A stretch of DNA of 64,000 nucleotides from Rhodobacter sp. (GTDB taxonomy: Bacteria > Pseudomonadota > Alphaproteobacteria > Rhodobacterales > Rhodobacteraceae), in the NCBI GenBank assembly GCA_020250445.1, contig JADCEF010000035.1, forward strand, positions 30,330 to 94,329. The letters run 5' to 3'. The position numbers and the translations under genes are program-made. Shown here in pieces: positions 1 to 8,492 of this stretch; positions within the stretch are counted from its first letter, which is position 1; each line of letters starts with the position of its first letter. The notes beneath the pieces were generated by a model. That model was not told the DNA's origin, searched no databases, and worked only from the letters and a program-made list of their open reading frames with translations.

Positions 1-214
1 AGGACCAGCCGGGGCCCAAAGCCCCCGGCCAGCGCCCAACCAACCCCCGGCGGGCGCTTCGCCCCCGCCAGGTCAGTCACGCGGGACCGTGATCGTCAAC
101 AGGATGGGGAAAGGCACTGTGTTTCGGGGCCCGCCCGGAACGCAAGCCGCCTATTCAACGCGTCAGGCTGATGTTCCCGTCAGGCAAGCGGCGGGGGTGC
201 TTTTCAGTACCCTG
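1..214. other. Window edge, no gene recognised
   Basis: This stretch lies downstream of the FAA-family gene that ends at 215. It is GC-rich. The first 30 bases contain a C/G-rich inverted arrangement (CCGGGGC near 9-15 facing GCCCCCGG near 21-28) that could be part of a terminator. No conserved reading frame was recognised. Confidence 0.3.
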
Positions 215-1357
215 TCAGATCAGGCCCCGCCCGGCAAGGTTGCGCATCAGGGCCGCCGTGCCGAAGGTCCATTCCGGGGCCTCGGTCGCCAGCCGCACCG
301 TGTTGACAAGCGTGCCCAAAGCCGTCGCGGAAATGGTCACGACATCGCCCATGTGATGGGTGAAGCCCTGGCCGGGCGCATCGCGGTCCTGCACGGGGGC
401 AAAGAGCGTTCCCAGATACAGCATGAACCCGTCGGGGTACTGATGGTGGCGCCCGCATGTCTGGCGCACCAGATCGGCCGGATCGCGGCTGATCTGGGTC
501 ATCGATGACCGGCCGGTCATCACGAAGCCGTCCGTGCCGTCCACCCGCAGCGAAAGTTCAAGCCCGCGCACCGCGTTCAGGCCGAAGCTGCCGTCGAAGA
601 CCCGCACGAAAGGCCCTATTGCGGCGGCGGCGTTGTTATCCTTGGCCTTGCCCAGCAGCAGCGCCGAGCGGCCTTCGACATCGCGCAGGTTCACGTCATT
701 GCCCAGCGTTGCCCCCACGATGCGGCCTGTTGAGTCTACCGCAAGCACCACTTCGGGCTCCGGGTTGTTCCACGAGGACACCGGATGCAGCCCGACACTG
801 GCACCCCAGCCAACCGCAGCCATCGGCTGTGCCTTGGTGAAAACCTCGGCATCCGGTCCGATGCCGACCTCCAGGTACTGCGACCACAGGCCTTCGGCCA
901 GCAGGACGCGCTTCACTTCGGCCGCTTTGTCAGAGCCGGGGACGAGCCCCCGCAGGCTGTCACCGATCGCAGCGGCAATCCGGGTGCGGATCGCTTCGGC
1001 CCGGCTGGCATCGCCTGCGGCCCGCTCTTCGATCACGCGCTCGACCATCGATCCTGCGAAGGTCACGCCACAGGCCTTGACGGCCTGCAGATCGCAGGGG
1101 GCCAGAAGCCGCGTCTGCGCACTGCCGGCTTCTGTCGACATCGCGGCAATCTCGTCCAGCCCGCCGATGTCCTCGCCGGTCTGGGCGGCGACAAAGCCGG
1201 GTATGTCAGTGATTTCCAGAAGATCGCGCAAGGTGGGGGCCGCGCGCGACGTGATGTCGACAACCCGCCCCCCGCGCAGGGTGACCACGGCCGGGCCAAG
1301 CCCTGCGCGCCAGACACGTCCAACAAAAAGCCCGTCGGGGGGAAGATCGATCATCAT
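215..1357 (-). CDS. Fumarylacetoacetate hydrolase family protein (AraD1-like)
   Basis: A 380-residue protein whose C-terminal half (about residues 160-375) matches the FAA hydrolase fold. It carries the segments NNPEPEVVLAV, GNDVNLRDVEGR and LLLGKAKDNN, which hold the acidic metal-binding residues typical of the family. The length and these segments resemble the subgroup that includes 2-keto-3-deoxyarabonate dehydratase-like enzymes; other FAA members hydrolyse C-C bonds or decarboxylate acyl-pyruvates in aromatic catabolism. It sits downstream of a peptide-type ABC operon on the same strand, separated by 336 bp, so it may have its own promoter. The substrate cannot be read from the sequence. 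Family assignment is firm; a role in the neighbouring aromatic pathway is inference from position only. Confidence 0.85.
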   Translation of the reverse strand: MMIDLPPDGLFVGRVWRAGLGPAVVTLRGGRVVDITSRAAPTLRDLLEITDIPGFVAAQTGEDIGGLDEIAAMSTEAGSAQTRLLAPCDLQAVKACGVTFAGSMVERVIEERAAGDASRAEAIRTRIAAAIGDSLRGLVPGSDKAAEVKRVLLAEGLWSQYLEVGIGPDAEVFTKAQPMAAVGWGASVGLHPVSSWNNPEPEVVLAVDSTGRIVGATLGNDVNLRDVEGRSALLLGKAKDNNAAAAIGPFVRVFDGSFGLNAVRGLELSLRVDGTDGFVMTGRSSMTQISRDPADLVRQTCGRHHQYPDGFMLYLGTLFAPVQDRDAPGQGFTHHMGDVVTISATALGTLVNTVRLATEAPEWTFGTAALMRNLAGRGLI

Positions 1358-1693
1358 GCTGCCTGTGCGGTTTGCGCAGGCAGGTTAGGCAAACCGCAGC
1401 AATCTGCAACCGCTTCCCGCCGGAAACCGTGCTTGATCCGCAACAGCCGTTGCGGATACGGCAATGACCATCTCCGGGCAGTGGGCCCTGGGGGTCGGCC
1501 GGGGTCTTCGCCCGGGGGCCGTGGCGGGGATAGACCGCGCGCGGTCAAAGCCCCTATGGCAGTCGGATCGCCCGAACATCGCGCCATATCTGTCCGATAC
1601 GGCCGGGCCTTATGGCAGGGGCAGCATCACGTCCGGGGGCCGCCGGACCATACCACGCCACCGCCATGCTCCGATGCCGAACCGGGCCGTGGA
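1358..1693. other. Intergenic region between ABC operon and FAA-family gene
   Basis: This 336-bp stretch has no convincing gene. On the minus strand it would hold the end of the ABC operon transcript and the promoter of the FAA-family gene. A GTCCGG...CCGGAC hairpin at 1631-1648 could contribute to termination, but no T tract follows. A perfect 9-bp inverted repeat lies at 1436-1457 (listed separately). Confidence 0.45.
1436..1457. repeat. Perfect 9-bp inverted repeat upstream of FAA-family gene
   Basis: ATCCGCAAC, a 4-base spacer, then GTTGCGGAT. The repeat is 79 bp upstream of the FAA-family start codon at 1357 (minus strand). It could be a regulator operator or an RNA hairpin. No T tract follows, so a simple terminator is less likely. 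Confidence 0.5.
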
Positions 1694-2494
1694 TCAGATC
1701 CAGACCTGATCGGGGTCGGGCAGGGGAATGGCATCAAGCAGCTCGCGCGTATACGCCGCCTGCGGCGCGGCAAACAGCCGGTCGGTCGCCGCCTGCTCGG
1801 CGATTGCCCCATGGTGCAGGACCAGAACCCGCGAGCACAGCCGTCGGATCACCGAAAGATCATGGCTGATGAAGCCAAGCGTCAGCCCAAGCTCGGCCAC
1901 CAGCCGTTCCAGCAGCCTCAGCACCTGGGCCTGGCTGGACACATCCAGCCCCGAGACGATCTCATCGGCCAGGATGAACTCCGGCTCCATCGCGATGGCC
2001 CGCGCGATGCCGATGCGCTGGCGCTGGCCGCCTGACAGCTCGTGCGGATAGCGGCTGCAAAACGCCGCAGGCAGGCCGACCTGATCCAGCGCCTGCGCCA
2101 CCCGCCCCGATATGCCGTCAAACCCGTGCAGCGCCAGCGGCGCGCCGATGATGGTGCCGATCCGGTGGCGCGGATTAAGCGCGGACATCGGATCCTGAAA
2201 GATCATCTGGAACCGCCGCCGCAAGGGGCGCAGGCCGGTCTCGTCCAGATGCGTGATCTCGGCGCCGTCAAAGACGATGCGGCCCCCCGTGGGTTCCAGC
2301 AGGCGCACCAGCGCGCGCCCCAGCGTGGATTTGCCGGACCCCGATCCGCCGACAATGCCCAGCACCTCGCCCCGTGCGATGTCAAAGCTGAGGCCCCGCA
2401 GAATCTCGATCTGCGGGGCCGCGCCCAGCAGCGGCTTGCGGCCAAGGTCCGGCAAGGACAGCCGCAGATCGCGCACCTGATAAAGATCAGCCAT
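1694..2494 (-). CDS. Dipeptide/oligopeptide-type ABC transporter ATP-binding protein (DppF-like)
   Basis: A 266-residue cytoplasmic ATPase that would power the importer encoded upstream. Walker A is [11 protein letters not shown] near residue 50, the Q-loop region is [11 protein letters not shown], the signature is [14 protein letters not shown] and Walker B is [12 protein letters not shown]. The order and length match the DppF/OppF class. An open frame extends further upstream, but the start at 2494 is preferred because it gives the family N-terminus [12 protein letters not shown] and an 8-bp overlap with the preceding ATPase gene, the spacing used elsewhere in this operon. In Walker B the usual DEP is DEI, a mild variation. 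The substrate is not determined by this subunit. Confidence 0.92.
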   Translation of the reverse strand: MADLYQVRDLRLSLPDLGRKPLLGAAPQIEILRGLSFDIARGEVLGIVGGSGSGKSTLGRALVRLLEPTGGRIVFDGAEITHLDETGLRPLRRRFQMIFQDPMSALNPRHRIGTIIGAPLALHGFDGISGRVAQALDQVGLPAAFCSRYPHELSGGQRQRIGIARAIAMEPEFILADEIVSGLDVSSQAQVLRLLERLVAELGLTLGFISHDLSVIRRLCSRVLVLHHGAIAEQAATDRLFAAPQAAYTRELLDAIPLPDPDQVWI

Positions 2495-3359
2495 TCCGCC
2501 ACCCCCGGTCGGCTGCAACAACCTGCGCCTGCACGCCGTCCAGCACCGCTTGCGGCACCGGAACAAGGGAACTGCCGGGGTCCGTGTATTTCGGTGTCGC
2601 TGCCAGCAGGGCGCGCGCATAGGGATGCGCGGGGGCAGGGAAGAAATCACGCAAGGTCGTATTCTCGACCACCAGCCCGCCGTAGAGCACCGTCAGGCTT
2701 TGGCAGACCTTGGACACAACCCCCAGATCATGCGTGACAAACAAAAGCGCGGTGCCATGCCGCGCCTGCATGCCCGCAATCAGCCGCAGCACTTCTTTCT
2801 GTACCGTGACGTCCAGCGCCGTGGTCGGCTCGTCCGCGACGATCAGCTTCGGTTCGGCCGCGAAGGCTGCCGCGATCAGCACGCGCTGGCGCATGCCGCC
2901 GGACAGTTCGTGCGGATACTGGCGCAGCACCCGGTCGGGGTCGGTGATCTGCACTTCGGCCAGCAGGTCGCGCGCGCGGTCCTGCGCTTTGGTCCGGCTC
3001 CAGCCCAGGATGTCGATCAGCCGATCGGTCATCTGCGGCCCGATCCGGCGCGACGGGTTCAGCGCCGTCAGCGGGTCCTGCGGGATCAGTGCACAGGTTG
3101 CGCCGATGCGTCGCCGCCGGTCGGCCGGGGCAAGACGCAACAGGTCGGTCCCCTCCAGCAGAATTTCGCCCGACAGCACCTCGACCGCGCGCGGCAGAAT
3201 GCCCAGCACCGCCTTGCCGATCATCGATTTCCCGGCACCGCTTTCGCCCACCAGTCCGCGCACCTCGCCCGGTGCCACCGACAGTGACACATCGCGCAGC
3301 AGACGGTCGGGGGCACCGCGCACCCGGGCCGAAAGGTTGCGCACCTCAAGGAAACTCAC
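2487..3359 (-). CDS. Dipeptide/oligopeptide-type ABC transporter ATP-binding protein (DppD-like)
   Basis: A 290-residue ATPase, partner of the DppF-like protein that follows. Visible motifs are Walker A GESGAGKSMIGK near residue 45, IPQDPLTALNPSRR, the signature [12 protein letters not shown], Walker [13 protein letters not shown] and the switch histidine in FVTHDLGVV. The start was placed at a GTG at 3359, which gives VSFLEVRNLSARV and a 4-bp GTGA overlap with the upstream permease. The longer reading frame has a non-homologous N-terminal extension. Together with the neighbouring genes it forms a complete five-component importer of the Dpp/Opp class. Confidence 0.92.
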   Translation of the reverse strand: MSFLEVRNLSARVRGAPDRLLRDVSLSVAPGEVRGLVGESGAGKSMIGKAVLGILPRAVEVLSGEILLEGTDLLRLAPADRRRRIGATCALIPQDPLTALNPSRRIGPQMTDRLIDILGWSRTKAQDRARDLLAEVQITDPDRVLRQYPHELSGGMRQRVLIAAAFAAEPKLIVADEPTTALDVTVQKEVLRLIAGMQARHGTALLFVTHDLGVVSKVCQSLTVLYGGLVVENTTLRDFFPAPAHPYARALLAATPKYTDPGSSLVPVPQAVLDGVQAQVVAADRGWRNG

Positions 3360-4207
3360 CGCAGCACCGGATCGAAGCGGTCCTTCAACCCTTCGCCAAG
3401 CTGGCTGAAGCTCAGGACCGTCAGAAACAGCGTGATCAGCGGAAAGACCAGCACCCACCAGGCCTGATGCACGCTGGTCCGCCCTTCGGCGATCATCCCG
3501 CCCCAGGTCGGATCATCGGTGGAAATCGACAGGTTCACAAAGCTCAGGATCGCCTCGACGATCACGGCGATCCCCATTTCCAGCGTCAGCAGAACCACGA
3601 TCAGGGGCAGCACATTGGGCAGCACCTCGACCAGCATCGTTCCTGTCCGTCCGCGTCCGGCCACCTGCGCCGAGGCGACGTAATCCATCGCCCCCTGCGC
3701 CATCGCTTCGGCCCGCACCACGCGGGCAAACCGCGTCCAGTCGATCACCACGATGGCCAGGATGATCGCGCCAAGCCCCGGCCCGATCACCGCAATCAGC
3801 AGGATCGAAAACAGCACCGGCGGAAAGGCCATCCAGATGTCGATCAGGCGTGAAATCACCATGTCCACCCAGCCGCGCAGAAAGCCCGCCAGCAGCCCAA
3901 GGGCGGCCCCGATCACACAGGTGAGCGTGCCCGCAACCAGCGCCACCGTCATCGCCACCCGCGCCCCGTGCAGGATGCGGCTCAGCACATCCCGGCCCAG
4001 ACTGTCGGTGCCCAGCCAATAGCCGGGTTCGGTTCCATCCATCCAGAAGGGTGGCAGGCGGGCCAGGAACAGGTCCTGCGCCAGCGGGTCTTTCGGACTG
4101 ATCCAGGGGGCCAGAAGTGCCGCCAGAAGCAGCAGCGTCAGCCAGCCTGCCGAAAGCCACAGACGCAGCCCCAGCCTGCGCCGCACCTGTCCGCGCCCGT
4201 CAGCCAT
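3356..4207 (-). CDS. Dipeptide-type ABC transporter permease (DppC-like)
   Basis: A 283-residue inner-membrane permease. A hydrophobic segment at about residues 17-36 is followed by the family hallmark WLGTDSLGRDVLSRILHGAR near residue 65. Several membrane spans come next, and the EAA-type cytoplasmic loop lies in the region starting VRAEAMAQGAMDYV. This is the normal layout and length of the DppC/OppC family (the shorter TM permease that follows DppB). Its start overlaps the end of the DppB-like gene by 8 bp and its stop overlaps the next ATPase by 4 bp, indicating translational coupling. Confidence 0.93.
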   Translation of the reverse strand: MADGRGQVRRRLGLRLWLSAGWLTLLLLAALLAPWISPKDPLAQDLFLARLPPFWMDGTEPGYWLGTDSLGRDVLSRILHGARVAMTVALVAGTLTCVIGAALGLLAGFLRGWVDMVISRLIDIWMAFPPVLFSILLIAVIGPGLGAIILAIVVIDWTRFARVVRAEAMAQGAMDYVASAQVAGRGRTGTMLVEVLPNVLPLIVVLLTLEMGIAVIVEAILSFVNLSISTDDPTWGGMIAEGRTSVHQAWWVLVFPLITLFLTVLSFSQLGEGLKDRFDPVLR

Positions 4208-5213
4208 GGCGCAGCCGGGGGTTCAGGGCGGCATAGGCCAGATCGACGATCAGGTTCACGCCCGTGAAGATCACCGCAAACAGAATCACGATGCCCTGAA
4301 TCAGGGGCAGGTCGCGGTTGATCACCGCATCGATTGCCATGTTGCCCAGACCTTCATAGGAAAACAGCCGCTCGATGATCACCGTGCCGCCGATCAGGAA
4401 GGTGAACTGCACCCCCACCAGCGTCAGCGCGGGCAGGACCGCGTTCGGCAGCGCCTCGCGGGTGATGACATGGGTTTCGCTATAGCCTTTGGTGCGGCTC
4501 AGCGTGACATAGTCAAGATGCATGGTTTCCTTCAGCGACTGCTTCAGCACTTGCCCGATGATCGCCGCCAGCGGAATCGCCAGCGCCAAAGCGGGCAGCA
4601 GCATGTGCGAAACGATGTCCCACCACAGATCGGGACGCAGCCGGACCAGGCTTTCGATCAGGTAGAAGTTGGTGGTGAAGGGCAGGTCTATCGACGGGGT
4701 CACCCGGCCCGAGATATGGAACACCGGCCAAAGCACCCCGAACAGCAGGATCAGCACCAGCCCCCACAGAAAATCGGGCACCGACAGGGCCATGCCATTG
4801 GCCACGTCGATGGCGGCCTCGCTGCGGGTGCCGCGCAGCCTTGTGCCGGTCAGGGCGGCGAAGCCGCCGATGACCGTGGCGATGACCAGCGCCATGACCG
4901 ACAGCTCCAGCGTCGCCGGAAGACGGCCCAGCACCAGCCCCAGGACCGGCTGGCGCGTGGTGATCGAGGTGCCGAAATCGCCCTGCAGCACGCCGCCCGC
5001 CCAGATCAGGAACTGCCGGAAGATCGATTTGTCCAACCCGTACAGTGCCGTCAGCCGGGCCACGTCCTCATCCGTGGCACCGGGGGGCAGCATCATCGCA
5101 ATCGGGTTGCCCGGCACGACGCGGATCACGACAAAGACGATCACCGCCACGCCGGACAGCGTGACCGCCGTGGTCAGCAAACGCAGGATGACGGCGCGGA
5201 AGAGCTGCATCAC
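4200..5213 (-). CDS. Dipeptide-type ABC transporter permease (DppB-like)
   Basis: A 337-residue inner-membrane permease. The N-terminal span is followed by the family signature VVPGNPIAMMLPPGATDEDV, then LYGLDKSIFRQFLIW and the GDFGTSITTRQPV segment, all standard in DppB/OppB proteins. The EAA loop is seen in TKGYSETHVITREALPNAVLP. It pairs with the DppC-like permease encoded immediately downstream. A 40-bp gap holding a strong stem-loop separates it from the solute-binding-protein gene upstream. Confidence 0.93.
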   Translation of the reverse strand: MMQLFRAVILRLLTTAVTLSGVAVIVFVVIRVVPGNPIAMMLPPGATDEDVARLTALYGLDKSIFRQFLIWAGGVLQGDFGTSITTRQPVLGLVLGRLPATLELSVMALVIATVIGGFAALTGTRLRGTRSEAAIDVANGMALSVPDFLWGLVLILLFGVLWPVFHISGRVTPSIDLPFTTNFYLIESLVRLRPDLWWDIVSHMLLPALALAIPLAAIIGQVLKQSLKETMHLDYVTLSRTKGYSETHVITREALPNAVLPALTLVGVQFTFLIGGTVIIERLFSYEGLGNMAIDAVINRDLPLIQGIVILFAVIFTGVNLIVDLAYAALNPRLRHG

Positions 5214-5219
5214 AGGGCA

Positions 5220-5245
5220 GGGGCCGTCCGCCTCGGGACGGCCCC
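5220..5245 (-). terminator. GC stem-loop between binding-protein gene and permease gene
   Basis: A perfect 10-bp stem (GGGGCCGTCC / GGACGGCCCC) with a 6-base loop, starting 9 bases after the stop of the solute-binding-protein gene. No T tract follows. Such intra-operon hairpins commonly act as 3' stabilisers or partial terminators, raising binding protein over permease; that role is inferred here. Confidence 0.7.
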
Positions 5246-5253
5246 CGTCACGC

Positions 5254-6780
5254 TCAGGACCGTTTCATCAGCGCGGGCAGCAGCGCGCCCGAGGCATGCG
5301 GCGTCACCGCCACGCCGGGGGCTGCAAGGATCGGCTGAACATACTGGATCAGCGGAATGACCAGCGCGTTGTCGGCGATGTATCTGTCCACCGCCTTCCA
5401 GCCTTCGATCCGTTTTGCCTCGTCCGCCTCGCCCCAAAGCGGGCCGATCATGTTGATCAGGTCTTCGCCGTCCCAGACCGAATGCGGCGAGGGGCCGAAC
5501 ATCGCAAACCCGGTTGATGTGGTGGGGTCGCCCACCGCATTTCCCCAGTTGTAGAAGGCCGCAGGGGCCAGCTGATCCGCCCCGCGCAACTCAAAATGCT
5601 TGGCGATCTCGTAGACCTCGATCTCGGCCTCGATGCCGACCTTGCGCCACAGGCCGACGATGGCCTGGATCATCTCGTAGTCCTTGGGCTTGAAGCCCCT
5701 GGTGGTCTGGATCTTGAACTTGACCGGGTTGTCGGGGCTGTACCCCGATGCCGCCAGCAGTTCGATGGCCTTCGCCTCGTTGTGGGGCACCTTGATCGAG
5801 GGATCGAAGGCCGCGTATTGCGGTGTTTGCAGCGTGTCGATCGGCACGCCGTAGCCCGACAGCAGCCGGTCCACGATCAGCTGCTTGTCGATGGCCAGGG
5901 CAGCGGCCATGCGCACGTTCGGGTCGGTCATCACCTCGATGTCGTTCAGAAAGATCATGCCGATGTCCGAAATCGGAACAGCCGTGCCGGTCAGCGTGCC
6001 GCCCGCCTTCAGCCGGTCATATTCCTCATAGGGCATTTCCAGCGTGACATGGGCGTTGCCGCTTTCGATCTCGGCCACGCGCGATGCCGCATCGGTCACG
6101 AATTTGATGGTCACCGTTTCGAACTCGGGCTTGCCGCCCCAATAGGCCGGGTTGGCCTTCAGCCGGACAAAGGCGTTGCGTTCGAACTTCTCGACCATAT
6201 AGGGGCCGGTGCCGACGGGGGCGGCCTCAAACCCTTCGGCGCCGACCTTTTCGTAATAGGCCTTGGGCAGGACATAGCCGGTGAGGAAGCTCATCCATTT
6301 GAACAGCGTCGGGTCAAAGCGCAGCACGTCGGCGGTGATGGTGTTGCCGTCGATGCTGAAATTGCCGATCGTGGACCAGACGAACTGGATGGGGTTGCCC
6401 GTGTCGGGGTTGGCGGCGCGTTCCAGCGACCAGACCACATCTTCGGGGGTGAAGGGCGATCCGTCATGCCAGGTGACGCCCTCGCGCACGGTCATGCTGA
6501 TCTTTGTCCGGTCCTCGTTCCAGCCCCATTCGGTGATCAGCCCCGGCGCAAAGCTCAGGTCGGGGTTCTGGGCGATGAACATGTCGAAGACCGACTGGTA
6601 GATGCCCTGGATGGTCGGGTTGACGGCGCTGGGGCCAACGGTCGGGTCCCAGCCGGGCAGCGGGACGTTATAGGCGATGACCAGCTCGTCAATCGCCTGG
6701 GCGCGGGCGGGCAGGCCCGCCACCCCCAGGGCGACAGAAGCGGCAGAAAGTTGCAGCAGGCTGCGGCGGTTCAGGTTCAT
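5254..6780 (-). CDS. ABC transporter solute-binding protein, family 5 (peptide/nickel type)
   Basis: A 508-residue periplasmic binding protein. The N-terminus MNLNRRSLLQLSAASVALG, ending in a cleavable PARAQA site near residue 29, looks like a twin-arginine or Sec signal peptide. The mature part has the family 5 layout, including YNVPLPGWDPTVGPSAVNP, VREGVTWHDGSPFTPEDVVW and MAAALAIDKQLIVDRLLSGYG. The start at 6780 is chosen because AGGGATATC lies at good ribosome-binding distance and because it begins the signal peptide; the frame stays open much further upstream without homology. It is the first transporter gene of its operon, 35 bp after a flavoprotein gene. Ligands of this family range from peptides to opines and aromatic conjugates; none can be assigned. 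Confidence 0.92.
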   Translation of the reverse strand: MNLNRRSLLQLSAASVALGVAGLPARAQAIDELVIAYNVPLPGWDPTVGPSAVNPTIQGIYQSVFDMFIAQNPDLSFAPGLITEWGWNEDRTKISMTVREGVTWHDGSPFTPEDVVWSLERAANPDTGNPIQFVWSTIGNFSIDGNTITADVLRFDPTLFKWMSFLTGYVLPKAYYEKVGAEGFEAAPVGTGPYMVEKFERNAFVRLKANPAYWGGKPEFETVTIKFVTDAASRVAEIESGNAHVTLEMPYEEYDRLKAGGTLTGTAVPISDIGMIFLNDIEVMTDPNVRMAAALAIDKQLIVDRLLSGYGVPIDTLQTPQYAAFDPSIKVPHNEAKAIELLAASGYSPDNPVKFKIQTTRGFKPKDYEMIQAIVGLWRKVGIEAEIEVYEIAKHFELRGADQLAPAAFYNWGNAVGDPTTSTGFAMFGPSPHSVWDGEDLINMIGPLWGEADEAKRIEGWKAVDRYIADNALVIPLIQYVQPILAAPGVAVTPHASGALLPALMKRS

Positions 6781-6815
6781 GATGATATCCCTGTTGAAGT
6801 TTCTTGTTCGCATGG

Positions 6816-8387
6816 TCACACGCCCGCCAGCTTGCGGGCAAGAAGAAAGCCGGGTCCGGCACCGGTTCCGGCCCCCGGCCACACGGCGGCACCGGTCAGG
6901 TGCAGGCCCCGGATCGGGGTAGAGCCATCTGCCCGCCCCCGCAACGGGCGAAACAGGAAATGCTGCGTCAGATGGTGGCTGCCGCAGATCTGATCGCCCC
7001 CGACCAGATTCGGATTCTCCGCCTCCAGCTCCGCCGGGGTGACAATGCGCTGGCCCAGAATCCTGGTGCGCGTGCCCGGCGCATGACGTTCCAGCAGCGC
7101 CAGCGCCCGGTCGGCAAATGGCCCGGCGGCTTCGGCCCAGTCCCTGGCCCCGATCACCCCCGCCGCATCGCCGCGGATCGTGCCCGGCACCATGCGGACC
7201 TGCAGCCACAGCACATGTTTGCCTTGCGGCGCGCGCGACGGATCGGCCACGGTCGGCTGACCCACCACGACAACCGGCTCGTCCGGCAGCAGGCCTGCCC
7301 TGGCCTGGGCATAGGTCCGCGCCATCTGGTCCATCGACGGGGCAAGATGGACATAGGCAAAGCGTTGCAGCGCCGGCCCCGCCGCCCAGTCGGGCAGCCC
7401 CGCCATCGCCAGATGGATCATCATGGTGCCGGGCGCATGGCTGAACCTTGCCATGCCTTCGTCAAACCGGTCCTCGCCGGTCGGCCCCGTCAGCCGCGCC
7501 AGCGCGCGCGGGGCCACCCCGGCAATCACGGCGCGCGCGGCCGTCATCCGCCGCCCGTCGGCCAGTTCAACCCCCGTGGCCCGCCCGCCCGAATGGACGA
7601 TCCGCACCACCGGCGCGTTGCATTCCACCGTGCCGCCCCGCGCGGTGACGGCGGCCACCAGGGCCCGGATGACCGTATCCGCCCCGCCCTTGCCCAGCAC
7701 CATGCCGAAGCTTTGGTTCGCCATCCCCTCCAGATACGGAAACATCGCCCCGCCCGCGACATCGGGCGCAAAATCCAGATGCATCCCCCAGGCGGCCAGC
7801 AAGGCGCGCACCCTGTCATCCTCGAACGTCTCGGTCAGCCAGCCGCGCGGGGATGACAGCAGGAAACGGACGAAATCAAGCGTGCCGCCCAGGCCCTTGG
7901 CGCGCAGCGTTTTGAGCATGAACAGTCCAAGCGCACGCTTCTGCATCGGGCTGCCCAGAAGCCCGAACAGATGCGGGGCCTCGCCCGCAAAGGCCGCAAC
8001 CAGCCGCCCCCAGGTTTCGGCATCGGCGGCCGAGGCTGTCGCCAGCCGCGCCCCGGTTTCCGCCGGATCGGTGGTCACCCCCAGCCAGCTTCCGTCCGCA
8101 AAGACCGAGGCGAAGGGGGCGGACACCGGCACGAATTCCAGGCCGTGCCGCATCAGTTCCCCACCATAGGTCTTGAAAAACGGCGATCCCGCGAAAAGCG
8201 ACAGGTTCATCGCCGCCCAGTCATGCCGGAAACCGGGCAGGGTATAGGCGCCGGTCTTGACCGCGCCGCCCGCCTCTGGGGCCTGTTCAAAGACCCCTAC
8301 ACGCCACCCCCTGGCAGACAGATGCAGCGCTGCGGCAAGCGTGTTGTGGCCCGCCCCGATCAGGATCGCGTCATAGGCCCCGGTCAT
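6816..8387 (-). CDS. Phytoene-desaturase-type FAD-dependent oxidoreductase
   Basis: A 523-residue flavoprotein. The N-terminal Rossmann motif AILIGAGHNTLAAALHLSARG is followed by the acidic FEQAPEAGGA segment and LPGFRHDWAAMN. The C-terminus has GLHLTGAAVWPGAGTGAGPG, where the FAD is closed over. This arrangement is that of the amine-oxidase/phytoene-desaturase superfamily. It is a paralogue of the protein at 9288-10850, encoded divergently 900 bp away, sharing the architecture and the NLVGGD...GLR(H)L-type C-terminal segments. It leads the ABC importer operon, so it probably acts on the imported compound or a derivative. No carotenoid genes are nearby, so a carotenoid role is unlikely. Confidence 0.82.
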   Translation of the reverse strand: MTGAYDAILIGAGHNTLAAALHLSARGWRVGVFEQAPEAGGAVKTGAYTLPGFRHDWAAMNLSLFAGSPFFKTYGGELMRHGLEFVPVSAPFASVFADGSWLGVTTDPAETGARLATASAADAETWGRLVAAFAGEAPHLFGLLGSPMQKRALGLFMLKTLRAKGLGGTLDFVRFLLSSPRGWLTETFEDDRVRALLAAWGMHLDFAPDVAGGAMFPYLEGMANQSFGMVLGKGGADTVIRALVAAVTARGGTVECNAPVVRIVHSGGRATGVELADGRRMTAARAVIAGVAPRALARLTGPTGEDRFDEGMARFSHAPGTMMIHLAMAGLPDWAAGPALQRFAYVHLAPSMDQMARTYAQARAGLLPDEPVVVVGQPTVADPSRAPQGKHVLWLQVRMVPGTIRGDAAGVIGARDWAEAAGPFADRALALLERHAPGTRTRILGQRIVTPAELEAENPNLVGGDQICGSHHLTQHFLFRPLRGRADGSTPIRGLHLTGAAVWPGAGTGAGPGFLLARKLAGV

Positions 8388-8415
8388 TCCGCCCTACCGC
8401 TGTTGATGCCGGGAT

Positions 8416-8446
8416 ATTTGCAAATGCATTTAATTCTGTCTAGCAT
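8416..8446 (+). promoter_or_regulatory. Candidate promoter with overlapping palindromic operator
   Basis: Within the 105-bp divergent gap, two palindromes overlap: ATTTGCAAAT (8416-8425) and AAATGCATTT (8422-8431). On the plus strand TTGCAA (8418-8423) and TAGCAT (8441-8446) are 17 bp apart and fit a sigma-70 promoter with 4 of 6 matches at each hexamer. A regulator bound at the palindromes would cover the -35 element. The MarR protein encoded in this operon at 10847 is the obvious candidate. AGGGAGAG at 8481-8488 is the ribosome-binding site of the next gene. Confidence 0.5.
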
Positions 8447-8492
8447 GATTCACGCACCGGGCCGCAGACCCGGACAGATCAGGGAGAGTGTG

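Noticed and set aside
785..2035. 416-codon plus-strand open frame over the FAA-family gene and intergenic region
   Set aside because: It is opposite a well-supported gene and crosses a gene boundary; composition (Arg, Gln, His rich) is typical of a shadow frame.
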